Shown here: positions 20,101-28,800 of the stretch, piece after piece
Position numbering within the stretch: position 1 is the first letter of the stretch
How the letters are laid out: each line of letters begins with the position of its first letter
NCBI RefSeq assembly: GCF_020687385.1
Contig: NZ_JAJEQM010000002.1
Location: 225,100-289,099 of the forward strand
Direction of reading: 5' to 3'
Length of the DNA stretch: 64,000 nucleotides
Origin: Hominilimicola fabiformis
GTDB taxonomy: Bacteria > Bacillota > Clostridia > UBA1381
Notes under the pieces: model-generated
Told to the model about the DNA's origin: nothing
The model's database searches: none
Seen by the model: the letters and a program-made list of their open reading frames with translations, nothing else
Made by a program: the position numbers and the translations under genes

Positions 20101-20386
20101 TGAGGCACTTGGAGATAAAGACGAGGCTAAAAAGAGATTTAACGCATTTATTGAGTATGCAAATAATCATATGAATGATGAAATGAAAATTGATTACTTT
20201 GCTGTATCATTACCGGATTTCTTGATATTCGAAGGTGACTTAAATAAAAACAATAAGGTACATTGTAATCTTATGGCGGCGCTTGGATATTTGGGTATAG
20301 GTGATAATGATAATGCCCAAAAGTATGCAAAACAAGGACTTGAATTAAATCAATGCCACACAGAACTCAGAGATATAGTAAAATAG
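17168..20386 (+). CDS. DUF5107 and TPR protein, carbohydrate-related
   Basis: This 1072-aa soluble protein lacks a signal peptide. Its N-terminal third (about residues 40-370) matches DUF5107, a mutarotase-like beta-sandwich fold (LPEIGGKIQRLYDK, AGPWISGGIEFNWPQHHRP, WWANPA). From about residue 480 the protein becomes tetratricopeptide repeats (for example NKGRFAESEKYFRQAI, YYNLGLSLKKQGKINTAFDAF). In other bacteria DUF5107-TPR proteins sit beside glycoside hydrolases and are taken to act on sugars, but no reaction is established. The start at 17168 follows GAAGGAG; an in-frame upstream ATG at 17093 lacks a site. It is coupled to the GH2 gene 8 nt downstream. Confidence 0.8.
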   Translation: MDKVILKQEKVTIPTYEISDYDKNPMFLEKRVYQGSSGRVYPHPVCEGVSDVKTDKEYNAIFLENDYILVMILPEIGGKIQRLYDKTNGYDAVYYNEVVKPALVGLAGPWISGGIEFNWPQHHRPSTFDPVDYKIEENNDGSITVWVGETEKMFHTKGMAGFTVYPDKAYLEIKGQVYNPTDRPQTFLWWANPAVAVNDYTQSIFPPDVHAVMDHGKRDVSKFPIADGVYYKVDYAPGTDISRYKNIPVPTSYMAYHSDYNFIGNYDYSKNAGLLHIADHHVSPGKKQWTWGNGDFGKAWDRNLTDENGPYIELMTGMFTDNQPDFTFLKPYEEKTFVQYFMPYKNVGAVKNASTEVVMNLELDNDTANITVYSPIQLDDVTIKFVYDGNKMFEEKANISPTDIFTKSVPMPNIDETKLTLAVYKDGNELLSYTPMGENNEETPNPAEALPEPQFVETTEKLFLAATHLEQYRHATYSPEDYYLEGLKRDETDIRLNNGYGKYLYNKGRFAESEKYFRQAIKSSTWKNPNPYDCEPYYNLGLSLKKQGKINTAFDAFYKAVWDGNMQDKAFYQLACIASGRGDYNDALEYIEKSLVKGMHNLKARTLKSALLRKLGKNTEATEFAKETRNIDALDHSAYYELYKLNGNGLDEMQAVMRGDNHNYIELALSYMSAYLTDDAIEILKLAPNDNEPMVHYYLYALTNDKSELDTAENSESLYCFPNRLEDIAVLEKAIYNGGNYAAYYLGCLFYDRGRWEESKELWEKCADNIKLPTVYRNLSLVYYNKLKDGVLAVKAMEKAFSIDKSDARIFFELDQLYKTLNFSLEKRLANMNENSDLLEKRDDLYTEYITLLNMNGEYDNAYNRIMNHNFHPWEGGEGKIPAQYRIALINKAKAEKNTEKAIEYLEKALVYPYNLGEGKLIGNMDNDIYYMLGNLYEDKEKSEQAYRLAARGEFNLSSAMYYNDQPPQMMYYSAKAIEALGDKDEAKKRFNAFIEYANNHMNDEMKIDYFAVSLPDFLIFEGDLNKNNKVHCNLMAALGYLGIGDNDNAQKYAKQGLELNQCHTELRDIVK

Positions 20387-20394
20387 GTGATACA

Positions 20395-22959
20395 ATGAAA
20401 ACAATAGATTTAAGCGGAAAATGGAATTATAAAACAGATATTGACGATAGTCAGACAATAGACAGCATAAAATTTGAAAATAATAATTTTAATCTTCCGG
20501 GTTCAACTTGTGATAATAGGATAGGCAAAAAAACAGAATACTTTGACAAAATATCAAAAGAGGCTGTACGTGCACCGAGAGAGCGATATGAATATATCGC
20601 TCCTCTTTGGCTGCAAAAAACGGTCAACATTCCGAATGATACAGACGGTAAAACTGTCAGACTGTTTATGGAGCGAGTTAATATATCATCTGAATTATGG
20701 ATAGACGGTGTGAAAACAGACAGACAAATAATTGAGCTGTCCACACCTCACATATACAATTTAACAGGAAAAATAACACCGGGCGGACATACGTTTACGC
20801 TGAAAATAGACAACAGAAATTTGCTAAACCTTGATACAATGGCAAGCGGATACAGTGTCGATACGCAAGGATATTGGAACGGTGTTATCGGACGTATTGA
20901 ACTGCAATATGAAGAAAAAGAACATATTGACAGCATTCAAGTATATACAGATGACAAAGGCATAACGCTTAAAGTTGTTGAAACATCGGATGTACATTCT
21001 CCGTTTAAAACGGAGAAAGCGACTGTTACCGTAAATGTTACTTCACCAAAAGGAGATTTACTTGGAGAAAAAATATTTGAAACGAAGGTGTTTAATTCAA
21101 AACAAGTTGATTATTTCAGATACGATATTTCCGAAATAGATTATTGGGACGAATTTAATCCTAATTTATATACGGCAACAGTTAAATATGAATGTAACGG
21201 TCATACCGATATAAAATCCGTAAAGTTCGGTATGCGAACGATAAAAACGGAAAATAAAAAGATTTTGCTTAACAACAGACAAATTTCTTTGCGCGGTACA
21301 ATAGATTGTGCTATATATCCGCTTACAGGTTATCCGCCTATGGATATTGAGGTGTGGCGAAAAAATTTCAAGACTATCAAAAGCTATGGTTTAAATCACG
21401 TTCGTTTTCACGCATGGTGTCCGCCTGAATGTGCCTTTAATGCGGCTGACGAAATAGGAATGTACATATCTATCGAAATGCCGCTATGGCTTAATCACGA
21501 TGTATGTGCACTTGAAACGGGTGAAGACCCGATACACCGTCAATATTTTATGCAGGAGGCTATTAATATCTCAAAAACATACGGCAATCACCCTTCGTTT
21601 ATAATGTTTTCAAACGGTAATGAAAATATGGGCGATTTTGATATGCTTAACGACATAACCACTTGCATAAAGGCTTATGACAACAGAAGAATTTATACGC
21701 TTACGACGAATTTCGACCACCCGATTATGCCGTGTGAAGATTATTTGTGTGCATATGAGGCAGGCGGTCACAATGTCAGAATACAGAACTGTCAGGATAA
21801 GGCGGCTGAAAATACATCGCTTGATTATTCCTCTGCGGTAAAAGATGTGCCTGTACCGATAATTTCGTTTGAAGTGGGGCAGTATTGTGTATATCCTGAT
21901 GTTGACTTAATTGAAAAATATACAGGCAATATTCTGCCGGTAAACCTTGACGCGATTAAAAAATTTATGATTGAAAAGAATGTGTATCATAAATTGAATG
22001 ATTATATTAAAGCGTCGGGCGACTTAGCTGTTAAGCTTTATAAAGAAGATATTGAGGCGGCACTTAGGACAAAAGATTTCGGCGGTTTTGAACTTTTGTC
22101 GCTATCGGATTACACAGGACAAAGTACAGCCACTGTCGGCATACTTGATGTGTTTTATGAAAGTAAAGGCTTGATTTCACACGATGAATTTAAAAATTTT
22201 GCAGGTGAGGCAGTACCGTTATTTAAGGCAAAGAGAATATTTAAAAATACAGATACATTGGAGGCGGAATTGGACTTATATGATTTTGGCGAAAAGAAAA
22301 TCAACAACCCTGTTTATAATTTGACGGTACAAAACGGTAAGCAAGTATTTTATAAAACGTCAACAACAGAAAGTAAGGTAAGCATACCGCTAAACAGTAT
22401 AACAAAATCAACAATGCTTAGTGTTATACTTGAAGTGAACGGTTACAAAAATACTTGGAGAATATTTGTTTTTGCCGAAAATAAGATTGAAAACAATGTT
22501 CGTATGATTAAATCGGAAGAAGAACTTGATGATATAATCAAAAACGGCGGAAAAGCTATTGTGACGAAAGAGTGTTTTAAAAATCCGATACATGGAAGTT
22601 TTATACCTGTATTTTGGTCGCCGGTACATTTCCCGTCACAAAAACCGTGCGGTGCAATAATTGATAATAATCATAGAATATTTGATGATTTTCCGACAGA
22701 AAAATATCCCGATTATCAGTGGAAAAGACTGCTTGATAACTCGATCGGTACAGATATATCGAAGTTTGCAGGTGAAGTAAAACCTATAATTGAAACAGTA
22801 CCGAATTTCTTTGATAATACTGCGTCATCACCGCTGTTTGAAACAGAAATAGGCAAAGCAAAGCTATTGTTCTGCGGTTTTGACTTAGACGGAGATTATC
22901 CCGAATGTAAACAGCTTTTAAGCAGTATAACGCAATATGTAAATTCAGATAAATTTTAA
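20395..22959 (+). CDS. Glycoside hydrolase family 2 (cytoplasmic)
   Basis: An 854-aa retaining glycosidase of the GH2 type (beta-galactosidase, mannosidase or glucuronidase group) without a signal peptide. The order is a jelly-roll sugar-binding domain (LSGKWNYKTD; LWLQKTVNIPND), an immunoglobulin-like domain (about 170-290), and the TIM barrel (LNHVRFHAWCPPECAFNAADE). The acid/base lies in SFIMFSNGNENMG (Glu near residue 410) and a nucleophile candidate is the Glu in ISFEVGQY (near 492). An extra C-terminal part has no assigned role. The start at 20395 follows AGGTGA and lies 8 nt after the DUF5107 gene. The pair probably processes an imported oligosaccharide; the substrate cannot be read from sequence. 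Confidence 0.82.
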   Translation: MKTIDLSGKWNYKTDIDDSQTIDSIKFENNNFNLPGSTCDNRIGKKTEYFDKISKEAVRAPRERYEYIAPLWLQKTVNIPNDTDGKTVRLFMERVNISSELWIDGVKTDRQIIELSTPHIYNLTGKITPGGHTFTLKIDNRNLLNLDTMASGYSVDTQGYWNGVIGRIELQYEEKEHIDSIQVYTDDKGITLKVVETSDVHSPFKTEKATVTVNVTSPKGDLLGEKIFETKVFNSKQVDYFRYDISEIDYWDEFNPNLYTATVKYECNGHTDIKSVKFGMRTIKTENKKILLNNRQISLRGTIDCAIYPLTGYPPMDIEVWRKNFKTIKSYGLNHVRFHAWCPPECAFNAADEIGMYISIEMPLWLNHDVCALETGEDPIHRQYFMQEAINISKTYGNHPSFIMFSNGNENMGDFDMLNDITTCIKAYDNRRIYTLTTNFDHPIMPCEDYLCAYEAGGHNVRIQNCQDKAAENTSLDYSSAVKDVPVPIISFEVGQYCVYPDVDLIEKYTGNILPVNLDAIKKFMIEKNVYHKLNDYIKASGDLAVKLYKEDIEAALRTKDFGGFELLSLSDYTGQSTATVGILDVFYESKGLISHDEFKNFAGEAVPLFKAKRIFKNTDTLEAELDLYDFGEKKINNPVYNLTVQNGKQVFYKTSTTESKVSIPLNSITKSTMLSVILEVNGYKNTWRIFVFAENKIENNVRMIKSEEELDDIIKNGGKAIVTKECFKNPIHGSFIPVFWSPVHFPSQKPCGAIIDNNHRIFDDFPTEKYPDYQWKRLLDNSIGTDISKFAGEVKPIIETVPNFFDNTASSPLFETEIGKAKLLFCGFDLDGDYPECKQLLSSITQYVNSDKF

Positions 22960-22984
22960 AATAAGCCGAAAAGGTTAATTTTAG

Positions 22985-23030
22985 AGTCGGAGCTGGATTC
23001 CTTTAGGAGTCCGACTCCGACTTTTTTTAA
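22985..23030 (+). terminator. Terminator after the GH2 gene
   Basis: AGTCGGAG (22985-22992) pairs with CTCCGACT (23015-23022). An inner GGATTC/GAGTCC stem and a run of seven T residues complete the hairpin. It separates convergent genes. Confidence 0.88.
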
Positions 23031-23716
23031 ATTAGATTATTACCTAAAAACTTGCTTATACCATTTAAGGCTGATTGTGAGTATTTTCTGCTTATAGGTA
23101 TTTCAAGGTCTTGAATATTGACTTTTGTTTTGGTGAATTGAGTTATGTATGTAAGATTTACAATGTAACTTTGATGTATGCGTATAAAGTTGGTGTTAAG
23201 AATTTCTTTTTCGATGTCCTTTAGAGGTTCGTTTAAGGTTTGCTTTGGCGCATTGACATAATGTACGATAGTTTTCTTTAAAATCCCTTCAAAATAGGAA
23301 ACATCATTTAGATTTATAGCAGTAGTTCCGCTGCCGAGCTTTGTATAAAGAGTCTGCTTATTTATTTCACTGCAACACACTGACAAGGCTTGTTTTAACT
23401 GTTCATTCGATATTGGTTTTACCAAAAAGTATAAATGATTGACGGAATAGACGTCTTGAAAAAAGTCTTGCTCAACAGATATAAATATAATTTTTATATT
23501 AGGGTATTTTTCAGTGATTGCTGACGCTATATCTATTCCGTTATCTTTTCCGAGCATTATATCAATAACAGCGATATTGTAGCTTGAAACCGATTCTAAA
23601 AAAGTGTTTATATCATAATAACAGTCGGTATTATAGCTGTTATCAATTTTTTCTATTTGTTCTTTAAAATCATCACAGAAAGTTTTATCATCATCGATTA
23701 TCGCGATATTAATCAT
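23027..23716 (-). CDS. LytTR-type response regulator
   Basis: This 229-aa regulator has an N-terminal receiver domain (acidic IIDDDKTF, phospho-acceptor Asp in AVIDIMLGKDNG, conserved Lys in LVKPIS) and a C-terminal LytTR DNA-binding domain (SYFEGILKKTIVHY; NFIRIHQSYIVNL). AgrA, VirR and ComE belong to this class, which usually activates peptide-signal or virulence genes. It overlaps the histidine kinase gene by 4 nt and is translated after it. No AgrB/AgrD-like gene is adjacent, so the signal is unknown. Targets might include neighbouring loci, but no binding site was identified. Confidence 0.9.
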   Translation of the reverse strand: MINIAIIDDDKTFCDDFKEQIEKIDNSYNTDCYYDINTFLESVSSYNIAVIDIMLGKDNGIDIASAITEKYPNIKIIFISVEQDFFQDVYSVNHLYFLVKPISNEQLKQALSVCCSEINKQTLYTKLGSGTTAINLNDVSYFEGILKKTIVHYVNAPKQTLNEPLKDIEKEILNTNFIRIHQSYIVNLTYITQFTKTKVNIQDLEIPISRKYSQSALNGISKFLGNNLI

Positions 23717-25029
23717 TTATGTACTTCCTCCTTGTCATTAATCGGAATTGTTACAATGGCGGTAAAATTGTACTCATCATGTTCGTAAACGAAATTACCG
23801 CCAAGAAGATTGGATAAATCTTTAATTATATGTAATCCGTACCCGTGATTGTGATTAGGGTCGTCTTTTTTACGAATAACTTGTGGCATACTGTTGCGGC
23901 AGGTGATAACTAAATTGCCGAGTTGTATGCTGCTTTTTAATTCAATATAAGGATTTGTCGTACAGTATTTAGACGCCTCTAAAGCATTATTTAATAGGTT
24001 GGAGAAGATACTGCATAAGTAAACATTGTCGAGCTGAGCCTCTTTAATACCGCCGACTAAGAAATCGGTTCGTATATGATTGGCTGTAGCCATATTGTAT
24101 TTTTCAGCCAATATAATATCAATCGCCGGAACATCGCAATATGTTTTTGCCGAAAGTGAATCCCAATTTTTTAATAACTTACTTGTATATTCGGTTAATT
24201 CTTCTTTGTCTGCTTTTTGTGACAGACCGTTAATAACGTTAATGTGGTCTTTTAAATCGTGACGCAATTTTTTATAGTTTACATAGTTGTTTCTCAGTTG
24301 GTCGTATTGTGAGCTTAAAAGATTGTACTGATTAACAACAAATTCTTGCTTTGCTTGCTCTTTACTGATACGAATACTGTAACGTATAACAAGAACTGTA
24401 AGCGAAATTGAAATAATCATATAAACAATTAAGACCAATACAAATTTCAATATACTTATTTTTGCATAATAAATGTAAAGTAAGAACGTCAGTATAAATA
24501 TTTGAACAATTATTATTGAAAGTATATATACAATAGTAAGGTCACTTATTTTTGGCTTTTTATGTTGTATCCATTTTGAGATTGAAAACAGTATCAACAT
24601 TTCAACTGTAAATAAAAGCAAAGGTTCGACTGCGTTTGGAATACTTGAAAGTCCGGCAAGTGTTTGACCGCCGAAAGCCGAATCAAAGTTTGGCATTAGT
24701 ATTGTTCGCAGTGAAAGATATACGAGCGACAATAAAATATCCGATACATATGGAATAAAAGTGAATAATATTTTTTTTAAAGGCTTGTCATCGCTGAGTA
24801 TGAATATACAAGTCATAAGTATAGCTATCCCTGTAAAGAACATAGGCATTTGAGGCATATGTATTATGTTTGTGATTATAGTAGCTATAATCATTACTGC
24901 CGAAACAATTACACGAAAATTTGTTTTGCCGTATCTTGCGGAGAGTACGCTTGCATAAAACAGAGCTATTAATATACTGAAACTGAAATCCATTAAACCG
25001 TCAACAAGACTTACTTGCCATTGTGCCAT
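23713..25029 (-). CDS. AgrC-like membrane sensor histidine kinase (GHKL)
   Basis: This 438-aa kinase has about six N-terminal membrane helices (residues 10-220) without a large external domain, as in AgrC/ComD-type peptide sensors. A coiled region follows, then the dimerisation helix YKKLRHDLKDHINV (His near residue 262) and a GHKL ATPase with LLNNALEASKY (N box) and NHGYGLHIIKDLS (G box). It is the first gene of a two-gene minus operon, preceded by a plausible promoter at 25063-25092. Signal and output are unknown. Confidence 0.88.
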   Translation of the reverse strand: MAQWQVSLVDGLMDFSFSILIALFYASVLSARYGKTNFRVIVSAVMIIATIITNIIHMPQMPMFFTGIAILMTCIFILSDDKPLKKILFTFIPYVSDILLSLVYLSLRTILMPNFDSAFGGQTLAGLSSIPNAVEPLLLFTVEMLILFSISKWIQHKKPKISDLTIVYILSIIIVQIFILTFLLYIYYAKISILKFVLVLIVYMIISISLTVLVIRYSIRISKEQAKQEFVVNQYNLLSSQYDQLRNNYVNYKKLRHDLKDHINVINGLSQKADKEELTEYTSKLLKNWDSLSAKTYCDVPAIDIILAEKYNMATANHIRTDFLVGGIKEAQLDNVYLCSIFSNLLNNALEASKYCTTNPYIELKSSIQLGNLVITCRNSMPQVIRKKDDPNHNHGYGLHIIKDLSNLLGGNFVYEHDEYNFTAIVTIPINDKEEVHK

Positions 25030-25062
25030 AATAACATCCCTCTTTTCTGAATTGATACATAT

Positions 25063-25092
25063 ATTTTATCATAAAATGTATTATTTTGTCTA
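25063..25092 (-). promoter_or_regulatory. Promoter candidate for the kinase/regulator pair
   Basis: On the minus strand TAGACA (25092-25087), an 18-bp spacer and TAAAAT (25068-25063) lie about 35 bp upstream of the sensor kinase start. Confidence 0.5.
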
Positions 25093-25193
25093 TATAATAT
25101 GTTAATTATGGTAAAAAAGACGTTAAAAATGTCACTTTGTTGAAAGTTATTTTAAAATTATGCTAATATGTTTTTAGGATAAAAATCCTAAAT

Positions 25194-25226
25194 AAAAAAA
25201 CTGAAGTCCTATATAAAGACTTCAGT
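25194..25226 (-). terminator. Terminator of the ribbon-helix-helix gene
   Basis: ACTGAAGTC (25200-25208) and GACTTCAGT (25218-25226) form a 9-bp stem. On the minus strand the stem is followed by seven T residues. A second weaker hairpin (TTAGGATAAAAATCCTAA, near 25174-25191) lies just beyond. Confidence 0.82.
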
Positions 25227-25258
25227 TTCTGACAGGTCGATGATTAAATATACGCAAA

Positions 25259-25438
25259 TTATTCATTATCATCAGACTTTAAGTTGTCAAGGGCATAATT
25301 GCAGCATTGAATTACAAGCTGGTTAAAAGATATTCCTTTTGATGCTGCAATTTTACCCATTCTTTCGATAAGTTCATCAGGCATTCTTATGGTGCGATTA
25401 GATGACTTCTCTGGTTGATGAATTTCAAATTCTCCCAT
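25259..25438 (-). CDS. 59-aa ribbon-helix-helix (Arc/CopG-type) protein
   Basis: A short gene is read on the minus strand: ATG at 25438, stop at 25261-25259, with a perfect GGAGG seven or eight nt before the start. The protein has the RHH pattern: a short beta strand (NRTIRMPDELIERMG, with the strand Arg-x-Ile-Arg and helix A) followed by a turn and helix B (SKGISFNQLVIQCCNYALDN, 20 residues). Such proteins bind DNA as dimers and often are antitoxins or local repressors. It has its own terminator and lies 190 bp before the T7SS promoter at 25627, transcribed away from it. That position makes it a candidate regulator of the secretion locus; no toxin partner is adjacent. Confidence 0.82.
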   Translation of the reverse strand: MGEFEIHQPEKSSNRTIRMPDELIERMGKIAASKGISFNQLVIQCCNYALDNLKSDDNE

Positions 25439-25810
25439 AACTAATTCACCTCCGTGTGTTGAATTTTTTATAATATAATTTTAAACCATTTTAAATAGAA
25501 AATATACAAGCAAAATATAAAGTAATAATTAATTTAAAAATAAGTTGCAAAATGACTATAAATAGAAAATTAAAATATTTGTATTAAAATTATACAATAA
25601 TACTCATATATACAATTAAAAAGTAGTTGCATATTTAAACTAAAAGTGCTATAATGAAACTGTAATTATAAAAAATATATACAAGAATAATAAATTGTAT
25701 ATATTGATACTGCATTTAGTCTGTCATCCATAAAGCTTTGTAGATATTGAATAATATGTAAACAACTGTATTTTTATAACTACATAATAGGTGAAAAATT
25801 GGAAAGGTGA
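25439..25810. other. AT-rich control region of the T7SS operon
   Basis: About 370 bp separate the ribbon-helix-helix gene from the first secretion gene. The stretch is very AT-rich and holds the promoter described at 25611-25655. The transcript would have a 150-nt leader with no obvious terminator or known riboswitch. Nothing else is supported. Confidence 0.5.
25611..25655 (+). promoter_or_regulatory. Sigma-A promoter of the T7SS operon
   Basis: TTGCAT (25627-25632), a 17-bp spacer and TATAAT (25650-25655) form a strong promoter. The upstream TACAATTAAAA and downstream GAAACTGTAAT flanks are shared, with few changes, by the promoter at 41371-41421. A common regulator is therefore likely. Confidence 0.75.
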
Positions 25811-28800
25811 ATGAAAATGACGAGCAAGATAAGATTATATATTAATGAGCAGATAAAAGATTTATATTTGAATGCGGAGAATGCACATATAACAATAGGC
25901 TCATCAGATGAAGATACATTGAAAATTACATATCCTGATATTATCGCAAGTCATTTATCTTTTGATTTTTTCAATAACAGATGGACATATTTTGACGCTT
26001 TAAAAAAAGAAAGAGGTATTGCAAAGGATGGAGATGTTTTTATATTAAGCGTAAAACATCATATAGCCGCTATGTTTTGTGTAGAAGAACATGTTCCTCA
26101 GAAAGTAAAGTTAAAATCAGGAACAACTGTATCTATAGGTCGTAGCTTTAGTGCAACATTTCACTTATCGGATCGAAGTGTAAGCAGTAAGCACGCCATG
26201 GTAATAACTGATGAAATTGGCAGTACAATTAAAGATTTACATAGCTTAAACGGTACTTTTTTAAACAACAAGAAAATATCCGAAAGTATGCTTAAAGATG
26301 GCGATATAATTTCAATAGGTAAATTTAATATACTGTTTAAAAATAATACATTGGAATTGTGTGAAAACCAAGAAATAATAGACAATGATGAAATACAGTA
26401 TCCGATTTTCAGCTTGTCACCAAGATTAAGACATAAAATGCCTTCGGAAATTATAGAAATCCAAGAACCGCCGAATATTGGAGATATGCCAATGGTTAAT
26501 TGGTTGTCATTTTTGCCTATGCTTGTAACTCGTAGTGCATATTCGGCAGTTTTTCCGTTGACATCTGTCTTTTCTACTTTTTTGCAAAAGAAAAAATATA
26601 GAAAATCTCGTGAAGTAAGACAGGAAAAGTACGAAAAATATTTAGCAGATGTTAAAGCAAGGATTGAGAAAAACAGAGATGACCAATTTATATCTCTTGA
26701 AGAATCAAATCATGAAACAAGGGTGTGCTATGATATAGCAACAAAGCGTGAACGTACAATGTGGGAACGTAATCCGGAAGACGACGACTTCTTAAAAGTG
26801 AGAATCGGAAAGGGAGATATAACTACCAGTTTCAAAATTAAATTTCCGGATAATGTTCTGAAAATGTATGATGATGAATTAGAAGAACAAGGCGAAAATC
26901 TTGGTCAGGGTAATCAAGTTATAGAGGGTGCTCCTATTTTATGTGACATAGCAAATAATTTAAGTGTTGGTATAATAGGCAATCGTGAGAATGCAGTAAA
27001 TATTGCAAGAAATATGATAGTACAAATTGCAACAACACATCCATATACAGACGTCAGACTTGTCACTATGTTTTCAAAGAAGGAACAAAAACAATGGGAT
27101 TTTATAAAATGGTTGCCACATTCGTTTGACGAAAAACGAGAATCAAGATATATGGCAAATGATGTATTTAATGCGGCAGCTTTGGATAAAAAGGTTGATG
27201 AAGAATTAAAAGGAAGAAAACCTCAAAAAGACCAAAGTGAAAAAAAGAATGAGAATATTCCTTTTTATTTATTTGTAATTTCAGATCCCGAATTAGTTGA
27301 AGACTCGGAAATTGAAAAATATTTGAACGAGAATAAAGTCGGAATGGGCATAGGCGTAATATACGTCTACAATAAGTTAGAAGAGTTACCTAAGAGTTGT
27401 AATCTGATTATAGAAACAACATCGGAAGAAAATGTATTTTTTGATAAATCAAATATAGGTGAAAAGCAAAAATTTGAAATTGATAAGTTTACAATAGAAA
27501 AAGCAAATAAATTTGCAAGAAGCTTAGCGCCTGTACGACTGGCTGAGAAAAAGTCTGATGAAAAAATGCCTACATGCATTACTTTCCTAGAGGGTTATGG
27601 TGTACAAAAAGCTGAGGATTTACCCATATGGAAAAATTGGAATAATACAAATCCTGCAAAAGCAGTGGCAGTGCCTATAGGTATAAAATCTAATGGAGAA
27701 AAGTTTGTTTTTAATATTATGTATGGCTCTGACTTTTTAAGATACCACGGACCTTTTGGAATTGTTGCAGGTACAAACGGTTCGGGTAAATCTGAAATGA
27801 TGCAGTCGTGGATTTTATCTTTAGCTACAAAATTTTCACCGCAGGAACTGTCTTTTATAATAATAGACTATAAAGGTACAGGCATGTTGTTGCCATTTCA
27901 AAATTTGCCACATCTTGCAGGCAAAATTTCAAATTTGGATGGTAATGTTAAGCGTAATATTATTGCACTAAACAAGGAAATGAAAAGACGTCAGGCAATA
28001 TTTAATAAAGTGGGAATTATTCCTCAGGATATAAAAGAATATTATAAACGTGGTTTTCATAAAACGTATCAACCGTTGCCGATTACAATACTTGTTGTTG
28101 ATGAATTTGCGGAAATAAAGAAAAATCTTCCTGAGTTTGTACCGGTATTGGAAAGTTTGTTTGCAGTAGGTCGTTCTTTGGGAATATTTGCGGTGGTATC
28201 CACTCAAAAACCGAGTGGTGTTGTTACAGATAAAATGTATGCAAACAGTAAATTCAGATGGTGTTGCAGAGTTGCGAGCAGTGCAGACAGTAAGGAAATG
28301 CTACGCCATGCTGACGCGGCAAAAATTTCAAATGCAGGGCGTGCATATGTTCAAGTCGGTGAAGACGACATATATGAACAGGTACAATCTTTTTGGAGTG
28401 GCGCACCATATGAACCAAACAGAGAAGAAGGAATGAATGCGGAAATTCCTATTTCGTTAGTAGATATAACAGGAAAGCGTAATCAATACGAAACGTTAAA
28501 CTCAGAGAAAAAAGAAAGCAAAATAAAAGAAATTGACGCAGTAGTAGACTATATAGAAAAGGTTGCTATTGAACATAACGTTGAAAAAGCTCCGAAGATA
28601 TGGCAAGAACGGTTGAAAAACAGAATATATTTGGACAACATATTGAAAGAAAATAACAAAGAACAAGAATTAGTGTTATCTGTCGGATTGGTAGATGATC
28701 CATATGAGCAAATGCAATATCCGCTTGATATTAATTTCTCAGCAGACGGACATTGCTTAGTATGGGGTGCACCGGGTACAGGTAAAACAACATTTTTACA

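Noticed and set aside
23027..25029. Full agr-like quorum system
   Set aside because: Only the regulator and kinase are present. No AgrB-like peptidase or short precursor-peptide gene is seen in the gaps around them.
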